Source: Prostheceraeus crozeri (Eukaryota; Platyhelminthes; Polycladida; Euryleptidae). From it: a stretch of DNA of 64,000 nt. Below are positions 20,751-29,315 of the stretch, piece by piece. Under the pieces are notes generated by a model. The model was not told the DNA's origin, ran no database searches, and saw nothing but the letters and a program-made list of their open reading frames with translations. Where the stretch lies: positions 40,712-104,711 of the forward strand of contig CAJQUW010006992.1 of the NCBI GenBank assembly GCA_907163375.1. Direction: 5' to 3'. A program made the translations under genes and the position numbers. How positions within the stretch are numbered: position 1 is the first letter of the stretch; each line of letters begins with the position of its first letter.

Positions 20751-21233
20751 ATGTCGCAAGCGAAAGGTAATAATAATAAAACTGTTGAATTAAAATTACG
20801 TAATATTGTTGACAAAAATACCCCTAAAACTATTACGATTAACAAAAAAAAGTATTACATAAGTAAACCAATGATAGAGAATATTCAATTACAAGAAGAA
20901 AAGAATGGCGGGATTCTCCCATTAATTCCACTAATAATAGGTGGCATAGCAGCTGCAGGAAGTGTTGCAGGCGGGACAGCTGGTATTGTCCAAGCAGTAA
21001 ATAAAAATAAATCAGAGAAGGCAGCATTAGAAGAACAAAAACGTCATAATAGAGAGTTAGAGAAAGTTGCTAGGGGTGAAGGAGTAGTAGATAATTTTAT
21101 TAGTAAATTAAAATTAGTTGATGAAGGAAAACGAGTTCTTAAAAATATTCTCCACAATGTTGATGATTTAATTGAAATTAAAGAAACTAAAGATGGTTCT
21201 GGAATATATCTAAGTCCTAGTATGATTCGGTAA
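20751..21233 (+). CDS. Adenovirus pX-like core/membrane protein
   Basis: The protein has 160 residues. The centre NGGILPLIPLIIGGIAAAGS (from residue 52) resembles the carboxyl-terminal hydrophobic segment of adenovirus pX (GG, then LPxLIPLI, then a small-residue helix), a relation known for adintoviruses. The head is basic with a possible strand (KTITINKKKYYISKP); the tail is charged and helical and ends SGIYLSPSMIR. In adenoviruses pX is a DNA-condensing core protein cut by the viral protease. The counterpart at 40292-40765 is near-identical in the hydrophobic part. It appears whole. The pX call rests on the hydrophobic motif and gene position. Confidence 0.78.
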   Translation: MSQAKGNNNKTVELKLRNIVDKNTPKTITINKKKYYISKPMIENIQLQEEKNGGILPLIPLIIGGIAAAGSVAGGTAGIVQAVNKNKSEKAALEEQKRHNRELEKVARGEGVVDNFISKLKLVDEGKRVLKNILHNVDDLIEIKETKDGSGIYLSPSMIR

Positions 21234-21236
21234 TAA

Positions 21237-21290
21237 CCTCAGGACCTTTGGTCCGATCGGCTAAAGCCTCTGAACAAAGTTCTATCCGGT
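21237..21290. repeat. Palindromic mini-element cluster after the pX-like gene
   Basis: The row contains GGACCTTTGGTCC (a perfect hairpin), ATCGGCTAAAGCC, and CTGAACAAAGTTC. Similar words occur after the pX-like, capsid and fibre-like genes of Polinton 2. A terminator role is possible but unproven. Confidence 0.6.
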
Positions 21291-21338
21291 AAAACAATTA
21301 TTTTATTTTATCTTTTAAATTTTTTTTTATCTTTTAAA

Positions 21339-22718
21339 ATGAATTCTAAAAATTCCGAAAATTTAATTAAATTAAAAATTTCTAATTTAGATTTATTGAA
21401 TTATCTATTAAACAAAAATAAAAACTCAAATTGTAAAATTTATGAAAGTAACGACGACAAACAAAGTTTGGCTACTACCTACGGTGGTGACATACAAAAA
21501 ACATTAGAAAACTTTCCTGGATTTATTTGGAGTAAATATTCGAAAGAAAAACATCTTCCTGGTCATTCATATACTGGTCCAGGAACTCGATTAGATATAA
21601 GACTAGATGAGAATAATAATCCGAAACCAGGTGAAGAACCGATAAATAGAGTAGATGCTGCAGCTTACAGGCATGATTTAGCTTATCGAAATCATGATCT
21701 AAGTTCTCGACATGCAGCTGATAAGAAGATGATTCAAGAATTAGATAGTATTCAAAATCCTACATTTAGAGAAAAAATTGAAAGAATGTTTGTTAAGAAA
21801 GCTTTACAAGCTAAAATATTATTCGGCCAGGGTTTAAATGAAACGACAGCTAAGCTGTCTGAGAGCAACGCTCGAACTAATAACTCTGAGAGCAACGCTC
21901 GAACCTACGCGTCTGAAATCCACAAGGAATATAGAAGGCCTAAATATTTATTGAAAGTAAAAGTATTTAATAAAGATGATATTTGGAGTGCTGATCTTAT
22001 TCATATGCCGAATGAAAGGGACTACAAATACGCATTGACCGTTATAGATTTATATACACGATACGCTTGGGTAAAGCCTTTAAAAAATAAAAGTGGTCTA
22101 TCAGTTAAATATGCGTTTGAAGAAATCTTTAAAGAAAGTAAGAGAAAGCCAAGGAAATTGTTTGTTGATAAAGGATCGGAATTTTATAACAGAAACGTTC
22201 AGCCACTATTTGAAACAGACGAAAGTCATCGCCAAGGCTCAGTTTATTCAACTGAAAATGCAGGGAAGGCCGTAGTGATAGAAAGATTCAATCGGACGTT
22301 AAAAAATAAATTATTCAAGAAATTTACTAAGCAAAGAAATCAGAAATGGTTGAAGATATTACCAGGAATTGTGGAAGAGTACAATAATAAAGTTCATTCT
22401 GGTATTGAAGAAACTCCAAAGAATGCTTCTGACGACCCTGATCTAGTACGAAAGAAAATATTCGAGAATAATAATTTGAATGAGAGTAATTCGAATTTGC
22501 AGAAACTTAAGCCGAAATTTAAAATTGGAGATAGAGTTAGAATATTTAAATATAAGAATAAATTTGAAAAAGGCTTTGTTGGCTATTGGACTAAAGAAAT
22601 TTTTGAAGTTTGCAAAATAAATCAAAGTTATCCGATTACTTATGAAATTAAAGATTCAGATAATGACGATATCAGAGGCCGTTTTTATCAAAATGAATTA
22701 CAGAAAACAGAGCTTTAG
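21339..22718 (+). CDS. Phospholipase A2-integrase fusion protein
   Basis: The protein has 459 residues. Residues ~50-155 are a parvovirus-type phospholipase A2: calcium loop YTGPGT (78-83) and catalytic VDAAAYRHDLAYRN with His112-Asp113. Residues ~200-380 are a retrovirus-like integrase (rve) with D219 (WSADL), D277 (VDKGSEF) and E315 (IERFNRTLK). A carboxyl-terminal SH3/chromo-like tail follows (FKIGDRVRIFKYKNKFEKGF). Between the halves LFGQ-G (161-165) fits the adenain cleavage rule, and a linker repeats SESNART. Integration is the family role of the integrase. PLA2 in related viruses breaches endosomal membranes. The counterpart at 40782-42086 has the same layout, so the fusion is not an accident of one copy. 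It appears whole. Confidence 0.9.
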   Translation: MNSKNSENLIKLKISNLDLLNYLLNKNKNSNCKIYESNDDKQSLATTYGGDIQKTLENFPGFIWSKYSKEKHLPGHSYTGPGTRLDIRLDENNNPKPGEEPINRVDAAAYRHDLAYRNHDLSSRHAADKKMIQELDSIQNPTFREKIERMFVKKALQAKILFGQGLNETTAKLSESNARTNNSESNARTYASEIHKEYRRPKYLLKVKVFNKDDIWSADLIHMPNERDYKYALTVIDLYTRYAWVKPLKNKSGLSVKYAFEEIFKESKRKPRKLFVDKGSEFYNRNVQPLFETDESHRQGSVYSTENAGKAVVIERFNRTLKNKLFKKFTKQRNQKWLKILPGIVEEYNNKVHSGIEETPKNASDDPDLVRKKIFENNNLNESNSNLQKLKPKFKIGDRVRIFKYKNKFEKGFVGYWTKEIFEVCKINQSYPITYEIKDSDNDDIRGRFYQNELQKTEL

Positions 22719-22729
22719 CTTCGCTTGAG

Positions 22730-23188
22730 TTATAGATTGTTTAACTTTAACATAATATCTAGAAATGGTACTCCTTTTTGTAATTTGTACAAAACGTATA
22801 AACATAATTGTCCACAATAGGTAGTTCCTGGTGTTTGAATTTGAAACGTATTGTATGTTCCCGTTCCAAGTAATTCTTTTACTTCATTTGTAGGGGGCAA
22901 ACCGTATGAATCAAAATAATAGTTCTGCTGATGATTTTTAACGCCTGCTGACCAATGTACACCTTTTTCATCTGACGTATGAAGATTTGTTATGAAATTT
23001 ACAGTTATTGATGGAACTTTGTTCCGGGAACTGAAGGTTCCTGTTGGCCTATTTTTTAGGAATTGTAATTCAACCCTCATCAATATGTGAAAATTCTTTA
23101 TTCCCAATTGATTAGCAATCTTATTTAAATCGAAATTCGTTGTTGTCTGTGTTCCATATAATTTCAAAAACTCATTTATGTTGCTCAT
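22730..23188 (-). CDS. Adenain-like cysteine protease
   Basis: The protein has 152 residues. The catalytic layout of adenovirus/Ulp1-type proteases is visible: His78 in GVHWSAG, Asp93 in YYFDSYG, Gln117 in FQIQTPG and Cys125 in YCGQLCLYVLY. In the family it matures virion precursor proteins, and putative target sites are seen in the pVI-like and PLA2-integrase proteins. It converges with the integrase gene, stops 11 bp away, and starts after TTTTTATTATAAA. A 14-residue extra segment (TGTFSSRNKVPSIT) absent from the Polinton 2 protease coincides with palindromic mini-elements at 23013-23042. The frame stays open. Confidence 0.9.
   Translation of the reverse strand: MSNINEFLKLYGTQTTTNFDLNKIANQLGIKNFHILMRVELQFLKNRPTGTFSSRNKVPSITVNFITNLHTSDEKGVHWSAGVKNHQQNYYFDSYGLPPTNEVKELLGTGTYNTFQIQTPGTTYCGQLCLYVLYKLQKGVPFLDIMLKLNNL
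23013..23042. repeat. Palindromic mini-element pair in the protease gene
   Basis: GGAACTTTGTTCC is a perfect hairpin. It is followed at once by GGGAACTGAAGGTTCC. Together they encode the extra protease segment missing from the sister element. Confidence 0.8.
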
Positions 23189-23220
23189 TTTATAATAAAA
23201 AAATTTCTTAAGGGACCCCT

Positions 23221-23400
23221 AGAAGTCAGAGGGGGGGTATTGATTTAAAACTGTTCTCTAATGATGTCTTTCCTTACTACTTAGTCAGAAGGGGGTATTG
23301 ATTTAAAACATTTTTATAATGATGAATTTCCTTACTACTTGGGGGGGGTATTGATTTAAAACTGGTCTCTAATGATGTCTTTCTTTACTACTTATTCAAT
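23221..23400. repeat. Three ~55-60-bp tandem units with G runs
   Basis: GGGGGTATTGATTTAAAAC followed by a variable AATGATG and CCTTACTACTT occurs three times downstream of the protease start. Each unit opens with a run of four to eight G. The function is unknown. Confidence 0.75.
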
Positions 23401-23818
23401 TTTGAAATGATTTAATTTAATCTAAATTTAAACAGTACATTGTTGCATTGTATTAGTAGAGTTAGTGTTTCGCACATCTTTTATCAATAGTAATTCATTA
23501 CTCATCAATATGTGAAAATTCTTTATTCCCAATTGCTTAGCAATCTCATTTAAATCGAATTTTAATGTGGTTTTGTTTCCTGTATATTTTTTGGAAGTCC
23601 CTGATGTTTCTCATTTTTATAGAAGATACAATGTTTCTATTATATTCCCGTAAATGAGAAATTAAAAACAACACATGGATATTTCAATTTGGTTACATCC
23701 ACTTTGCATACATTCAATTTGGATACATTGAAATACATGTAAATTTGCCCACGCGAGGACAAGGTTTCATTGGATGAGAGAAAAATGACGTCACATAACA
23801 ACATAATGAAAATGATTG

Positions 23819-23915
23819 AAAACAGGAAATAACATTGCATATAAAACAGGAAATAACATTGCATATAAAACAGGAAATAACATTGCATATAAAACAGGAA
23901 ATAACATTGCATATA
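23819..23915. repeat. 24-bp minisatellite, four units
   Basis: AAAACAGGAAATAACATTGC followed by ATAT repeats four times; a partial unit lies near 24000. It produces open but meaningless frames on the minus strand (YMQCYFLF repeats). Confidence 0.85.
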
Positions 23916-24337
23916 AGATACAAGTTTTCTAAACAATAGGATTTCTGTCCACGAGTGGACAAGGTTTCATTGGTTGAAACACTCTATTGTATTTACATTG
24001 CATATAAAACAGAGGGGTTTCAAGAATGATAAATTTTCTTCACAGCGCGTCTAATGTCAACGCGTTCATTTGATTAGTTGAATGGCGCAGTATTTTAGCT
24101 GAATGGCGCACCATTATTCAAGAGAATATAATGGTCTAACATTGAAAATAAAGTGTCTTGCGGCCGTATCGCAATAACAATAGCGGAGTTTAACATCCAA
24201 ATTCCATTGAATATGTCAGCGCGGTATTATCGCTAAATGACGCACCATTGTTTGGGAGAAGAATGGAATCATTTGGAATGTCACATAATTGCTTTACACA
24301 ATGAAGTCAATCTTCCGATAACATTAGGTCGTGACTT

Positions 24338-24775
24338 TTAAAGTACAAGAGAAACAGACACCCAACAAAGCGTAGGAAATTTGTCTGCTAATTTACCTAA
24401 TTTCATAACAAATGAAACTTCGGTGCGTGAATAATTGATATGATTTTGCTTCAAGAGACTATAAAAATAAGACTTGTCATTATCACAAACAGAGAGCAGA
24501 TAGTGCTTACCGATAAAAATTTTACACATAACACTGAGTGAATTGTTTCTTTTTTCATGCAACAAGAATTTGTGTAAGTTTACAATTGTATTATTCTCTC
24601 CACCATTTGGCTCTATGAAATCACTCAAAGAATCTGTAAATTCATGCCTCTCCAATTCCTCCCGTAATTTTTTCATCCTCCCTGGCAACGATTGTTTTCT
24701 TCTATCTTCAAATTGATCTTGTCTCATTTTGAGAAATATATGACGAGAGCGTTTTGACACAACCTTCACTGACAA
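24338..24775 (-). CDS. Right-arm protein of Polinton 1 (unknown family)
   Basis: The protein has 145 residues. The carboxyl part, HINYSRTEVSFVMKLGKLADKF then PTLCWVSVSL, aligns by eye with HNIKFSRSYITLLIKLFKMSRHYPNLASSSLSI in the protein at 42862-43566, at the same place in Polinton 2. The amino part is charged (FEDRRKQSLPGRMKKLREEL). No catalytic motif is visible. It lies alone in the otherwise non-coding right arm. The minus strand reads TTTCTTGTCAG just at its start, which would suit a splice acceptor, so an upstream exon is possible. It is shorter than its counterpart. The function is unknown. Confidence 0.6.
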   Translation of the reverse strand: MSVKVVSKRSRHIFLKMRQDQFEDRRKQSLPGRMKKLREELERHEFTDSLSDFIEPNGGENNTIVNLHKFLLHEKRNNSLSVMCKIFIGKHYLLSVCDNDKSYFYSLLKQNHINYSRTEVSFVMKLGKLADKFPTLCWVSVSLVL

Positions 24776-25098
24776 GAAACACTGTTAAATTGAATAACTC
24801 TTCAGCACAATTGTTTGAAATAGCCATATCGATTATTGTTGTTGTGTATTGTTACACGGCATTGCAGCCGGAGTAGGATTTGCTGGTTATATATTTCACG
24901 TCTTACAAATGTCTAAGTGGGTGTAGCAGCTGTTTGTTCTTTCATACATTATTTCCTTTCAAATGTTTGAGTTGGAGGACACAGCTCCTTACACTGAAAT
25001 GCATTTTATTCATAAATGCGAGAAGCAGATGTTCTCTACAATTGAATGACAATTGTAAAAGTACCTAAACTTATTGTTAAGAATATGTCAATTCCTTC
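24776..25098. other. Non-coding stretch of the Polinton 1 right arm
   Basis: No gene or repeat is recognised between the right-arm gene and the terminal repeat. Confidence 0.5.
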
Positions 25099-25587
25099 AA
25101 ATATTTTTAGTCACATGATATATTTTAAAAACCTGAAAAATGGATTTAAAAGACGTTTTTAAAAATACTAATTTTCAGTGTCCTGGAACGGTCATAATTT
25201 AAGCAATGAAAAATGTCATAATCACAAATTTGAGATTCTTAACTTTTATGATTTTTTCGGTGTCCTGGAACGGTCATGATTTAAGCGGTGAAAATTGTAA
25301 TTCTCAAATTTGAGATTTTGAAAAATTTGAAAATTGGGTATTTTTAAAAACGCCCAAATTTGTGAATTTAGGTCTTCATAACCTGATAAAGGGTTCAAAT
25401 TCATGAATTTATGTCGTTTTTAAAAAGTACCATTTTTTCAAAAATGGTACTTTTTGAATGGACTAAATTCATGTATTTAGGTCTTAAAAACCTGAAAAAG
25501 GGTTCAAATTCATGAATTTATGTCGTTTTTAAAGATACTATTTTTTTGAATTTTATGGTGGCCTGGAACGGTCTTTTGCCCATTACT
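25099..25587 (-). repeat. Right terminal inverted repeat of Polinton 1
   Basis: It is the reverse complement of 7543-8033 and ends CTTTTGCCCATTACT. Differences from the left copy cluster in an inner ~60-bp patch; the outer half is nearly identical. Confidence 0.93.
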
Positions 25588-25593
25588 GCTGTA
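25588..25593. repeat. Target-site duplication GCTGTA, right of Polinton 1
   Basis: It is an exact copy of 7537-7542 and the first six bases of the hAT-family segment that follows. Confidence 0.9.
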
Positions 25594-26174
25594 TCAATTA
25601 TCAATCATTTTCGATGAAAGTTGATCAAATGTCGGTGTCAGTTAAATGCATACGACTCGGCTCCTCCCATCTTGTTGATGTGTGCTTCACACGGGTTTTC
25701 TTCAGTCTCCACTAGGCAGGAAACTCCCCATCCTTCTCCAAAAAATATGAGTACTCTTTCGATTTTAATATGCGCTTTAGATGACCCATCACACACGATT
25801 AACGTGAGGGTAAGAGGAAAATGTTCTCAAACAAATTCATTTTTGTCTCTGATGTGACCTTTGGTTGGTGCGTAGGTGTGATCGAGGCTAGGAAGGCTTG
25901 TCTTCTCTACTAAATCACCGAGTTAAAAGACAATCCTTTTTCAATATCACGGTTCATTACCTTAACTATTACAAGCTTTGCATGCACTGCTGTCTCTGTA
26001 CTTTTGTTTGACGGAGAAAGTTGACATCAAGACAATGACAGCTATGCACGAGAATAAATAATTTGCATTATATTTCGGGTCTAGTTATAGGCCGGAGTCT
26101 GGAGTCCTATCATTTGATAGGACTCCGACTCCACCAAAATGATAGGACTCCGGGACTCCGACTCCGCATCCCTG
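25588..26174 (+). mobile_element. hAT-type element, right part with terminus
   Basis: It aligns with 46893-47478 over its whole length (shared start GCTGTATCAATTATCAATC, shared CTCGGCTCCTCCCATCTTG). It ends GGACTCCGACTCCGCATCCC plus TG; the reverse complement starts CAGGGATGCGGAGTC, a hAT-style terminus. A subterminal hairpin (GAGTCCTATCATTTGATAGG) lies 70 bp inside. No coding capacity is visible. The left part of this copy was not found with confidence. Polinton 1 stands at its left edge. Confidence 0.65.
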
Positions 26175-26936
26175 GTTGGTGGACATAGCAAGCATAGCAC
26201 AGGAGAATACCAAACTGTGCAAAGCCCCCTAAACCGGGAGCTATCAACATTTTCTCCCTAAATTCGAGCACAAAAGGTTTGTTATCATGGAAGGGTAGAT
26301 CTTTAATCGCTGAACCTGAAATTCAAATTCTCAAGTGTCTCAACCAGTCTCGTTCGGTCAGGGGTCAAGCTAAAAAATGCAAAAAGTCGCATTTCTTTCT
26401 TGATTCACGCACAAGCATAATAATTGCATTTAAGTCATCCTTGTATGCTACACAATCGCAATCTACTTAAGAATTTCAGATTTCAGTCCTTAACGCATTT
26501 AAAAACGATCTTTTGTCTGGCTGTCGACGGATTTTCTCTAGCAACGGTCCTTAGCAACGACTAAAATGCGTCTATATTTGTTTCTTTTGAAGCTAGCCTC
26601 ACCAAACTTTGTACACACGATATCAATGACGTGCTTTAGTACCCCAGACAATCAATTTAACACTTGAGCGTTTATGACATAGACATCGACGCTCAAAGTT
26701 GGCAATTGTATTTCCATAAATTGTGAAAATCGCAAACTATGAAGCTGAATACCCACAAAGTACCACAGCAAATTTCAATGAAGTTTTTATAGCATCATTA
26801 ATGTATGTAAGCCACATTAGTGACAAAAGATTGGCATGCTTTTTTACTTCCTTAGTGAGATAGGGACAAAAAACGACATTTTTCAAAATTTTACTCTTTT
26901 CATGCTCCTTGCAAATCAATAATCAATGAATGATCA
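26175..26936 (+). repeat. Dispersed ~740-bp repeat, copy A
   Basis: It matches 47855-48589 in reverse complement, from GTTGGTGGACATAGCAAGC to AATGATCATTC. Shared words include CCCCCTAAACCGGGAGCT and ATGTGGCTTAC (minus strand). The class is unknown; no terminal repeats or coding region were recognised. Confidence 0.75.
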
Positions 26937-27607
26937 TTCTAAGCGCCTATTTCATGCCTGTTAGGCTGCATTGGATGAAAATATATGTATACTATTTCAC
27001 ACCAATTTGTTTCTTCATGATTCGATCTGTTTAGGAATCGTAAAGCATAACTGCTCATTTTTCTTTAATTGTAGGCCTATACATGACGAACAGCAACTCC
27101 TTTTACGCACTACATTCCTATTGTATGCGCTTTGTTCTCGAAGAACGACGACGGACTTCTTTTTTGATAATATATGAGATCAGAGATAATTCCCTGTGAA
27201 TCCTGCAGCTCTGTGTCTGTCTCAACTTAAGAGCTCAATTCTCATTGTGACAAGATAAACTATTTTTCGTTCCAGATCTGCAACGGAATCATGTCAATGA
27301 CTCGCTTTCCGATGACCTCCACTTGGTTAAGCGATGGTTCTCACAATTAAGAAACTACAGAAATGGATAAAATTGAGAGCATAAGGTGGTAGTTTACGAA
27401 TATCATATAGGCCTATAGGATTATAAGATTGTAGTTTGCTAATATCACAGTCTTACCTGCATTTCTCCGTCGACAGACGGATGTGCAATATAGAAATGTT
27501 TAGACAATGGTTCTAACAGTTCAGAAACTAATTGAAGCGGATGAAACTAAAATAACAGAAATGAATGAAGTGAACAAAAGAAGATGCCAGTAGTAGTATA
27601 GGGTATA
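26937..27607. other. No gene recognised
   Basis: Short frames only. TAGGCCTATA words occur twice. Nothing else is supported. Confidence 0.4.
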
Positions 27608-27642
27608 GGATTCGGCGCATCGCTTCGCTCAGCACCGAATCC
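27608..27642. repeat. GC-rich hairpin just outside Polinton 2
   Basis: GGATTCGGCGC and AGCACCGAATCC are inverted around ATCGCTTCGCTC. It resembles in style the palindromic mini-elements inside the Polintons and lies 12 bp from the left terminal repeat. Confidence 0.6.
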
Positions 27643-27653
27643 CACACCTAGGT

Positions 27654-28083
27654 AGATACAAAAAATGAAAAAATACAAAAATAGGAAACTACCTCTAAAA
27701 TCACTAATTTACGGGCTAAAATAGATACAAAAATGAAAAAATACAACAAATAGGAAAGTACCTCTAAAATCACCAATTTATGACCCATGAACAAAAATAT
27801 TCATTTAAAAATGGAAGATGAAAAAAACAAAAGAACCATCAGCCCCCTTATATCCTTCATTATCATATGACATAGATATAGCAAAACACAAAGATAGAGT
27901 CAGGTACATGAAAGATAAGGAAGCCCAATTATTACTTAAACTAGAACATTATAATAAATTAAGAAAACGATGGACCATAGCTAAGAATGTGACACAAGGC
28001 GTTGGTATATGTTTAACAATTTCTTTAGGCGCTCTCACTATTGTCATTTCATCTGGCGTTCTTATAATTCCTGTTGTCGCTAC
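27654..28083 (+). repeat. Left terminal inverted repeat of Polinton 2
   Basis: It matches 43745-44173 in reverse complement. The outer part is two tandem ~69-bp units (AGATACAAAAAATGAAAAAA start). The inner part runs into the first gene, so the other end of the element carries a partial copy of that gene. Confidence 0.9.
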
Positions 28084-28402
28084 AGTTCTAACAGGCACAG
28101 GTGTCTTCACAACGTCACTTGCAACAGTGATAGATAAATCTTTAATGACTAAGAAACGAAAATCCTTAACTAAGAAACATGCACATGTCAAAGAAGTATA
28201 TGATAAACTACATTACTACTTCCAGAGAGTGTGTGATGACAATGTTATTACGTTAGATGAGATTGAAAAATTTGACCAAATAGCTAGAGAAGCAACTAAA
28301 ATTCCTGTTAAACCTCAAGACAAAGTAAACAATGAAGCTTTTTTAGAAGAAATAAGAACTTTATTAAAAACGTTAGAACAAAGTTCCATAGAACAAAAAT
28401 AA
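27818..28402 (+). CDS. Membrane-hairpin protein of Polinton 2
   Basis: The open frame has 194 residues. It is homologous to 8042-8770, with the same basic lead (KHKDRVRYMKDKEAQLLLKL), the long hydrophobic hairpin (GVGICLTISLGALTIVIS to VFTTSLATV) and the block HYYFQRVCDDNVITLDEIE. The variable tail is shorter than in Polinton 1. The first half lies in the terminal inverted repeat, so 43745-44040 holds a second, partial copy. The preceding leader is CATTTAAAA. The function is not recognised. Confidence 0.75.
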   Translation: MKKTKEPSAPLYPSLSYDIDIAKHKDRVRYMKDKEAQLLLKLEHYNKLRKRWTIAKNVTQGVGICLTISLGALTIVISSGVLIIPVVATVLTGTGVFTTSLATVIDKSLMTKKRKSLTKKHAHVKEVYDKLHYYFQRVCDDNVITLDEIEKFDQIAREATKIPVKPQDKVNNEAFLEEIRTLLKTLEQSSIEQK

Positions 28403-28414
28403 GTTGTTCAGTAA

Positions 28415-28450
28415 AGTCGACTCTTCAAGTCTCAGAACCTTTGGTGCAGT
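28415..28450. repeat. Palindromic mini-element between genes one and two of Polinton 2
   Basis: It contains GACTCTTCAAGTC (a hairpin) and AGAACCTTTGGTGC. The rest of the spacer resembles the corresponding spacer in Polinton 1 (TGTTCAGTAAA, ACCACAAAATTCAAATATTAT), which lacks this segment. Confidence 0.7.
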
Positions 28451-28504
28451 GTTTTTGCTGTACCTCTATGCTACCACAAAATTCAAATATTATCTTATAA
28501 AATA

Positions 28505-29302
28505 ATGCAGAGCAATGAGACAAAAATAAAACAACTAGAAGAATTAATAAAACAGAAAAATATTATGAAGAAAAAATATAGACAATATCGAATGCTACAA
28601 GCTGGCGTTCAATCCGATATGAAAGACAAAATCAAATTAGTTGAACAAGTTAAATCTGATATTAAGAAAGAACTTGTAGTTCATGATAAACGAATTGATA
28701 TCGCGGATCCAGTGTAGAAAATCATCATGGATGATTATGGTTTGTTAGAAGCAAACATAGAAAAGAAATTACCCAAATCTATGCTCTTTGAACATTCTAC
28801 TTCATTTATAGATGGAAAGTCATCTCTTAGATTTTTCTTAGGCGGAAAGGAAATATTTCCACATCCTTCTCGAGGTTTAATTTTCACACCAGACAAAACA
28901 GCTTTCAGTTTAGACAGAAAATTCGTGGATTTATTAAGAGGAGCGGATTTAGATAACTATCACCCCGATGATCTACTGAAATACAAAACTATGTTAGATA
29001 AGGTTGGAACTGGGAAACATCTTAAGCGTTATAAACAATTAGAACAATTATTATCAACATCAACCAGTGTTCCAACAGCAACTGGTTATTCAACACCTGT
29101 TGTATTTTTATCAGACGATCCACAAGAATTAATAAATAGATATAATATTTTATTAGCTGCAGCAGAACAAGGACATAATTCCGGTTTTAACGAAATGCAT
29201 GCAATCTTAGATAAACTATTCCAAAACGGCGTTCTAACTGAGCAAGACTACAAATATTTCTCTAATTATATTATGTTCCTTAGCAGCACTAGAAGGACAT
29301 AA
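28505..29302 (+). pseudogene. Conserved Polinton coiled-coil-head protein, Polinton 2 copy, broken
   Basis: This is the homologue of 8892-9716, with the same charged helical head (KIKQLEELIKQK) and the conserved centre (NIEKKLPKSMLFEHSTSF, RGLIFTPDKTAFSLDR, LLRGADLDNY). The function is unknown. It is broken, with about one interruption, and is the only obviously broken gene of this element. It sits 14 bp from the penton gene. Confidence 0.8.
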
Positions 29303-29315
29303 ATTTAGTTAAAAA

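Larger units (their letters stand above)
7543..25587 (+). mobile_element. Polinton 1 (Maverick/Polinton, adintovirus-like)
   Basis: The element is 18,045 bp with ~490-bp terminal inverted repeats opening AGTAATGGGCAAAAG and a perfect GCTGTA target duplication. It carries the core Polinton set: polymerase B, retrovirus-like integrase, packaging ATPase, adenain-like protease, penton-like and double jelly-roll capsid proteins, plus pX-like, pVI-like, fibre-like and membrane proteins. It is broken only in the polymerase, with about two breaks. The terminal repeats differ at few sites in their outer halves and more in an inner patch, suggesting a fairly recent insertion. It sits in the sequence that continues as a hAT end at 25588. 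Confidence 0.95.

Noticed and set aside
20931-20960. Adenain site in the pX-like protein (GG before ILPLIP)
   Set aside because: The residue at P4 is Lys, which does not fit (M/I/L)xGG; a fitting IIGG lies inside the hydrophobic segment and is probably chance.
23819-23915. CRISPR-like array
   Set aside because: The four 24-bp units are contiguous, with no spacers, and the DNA is eukaryotic.
23640-23962. Minus-strand frames with CYFLFYMQ-type repeats
   Set aside because: They are produced by the 24-bp minisatellite and have no other content.
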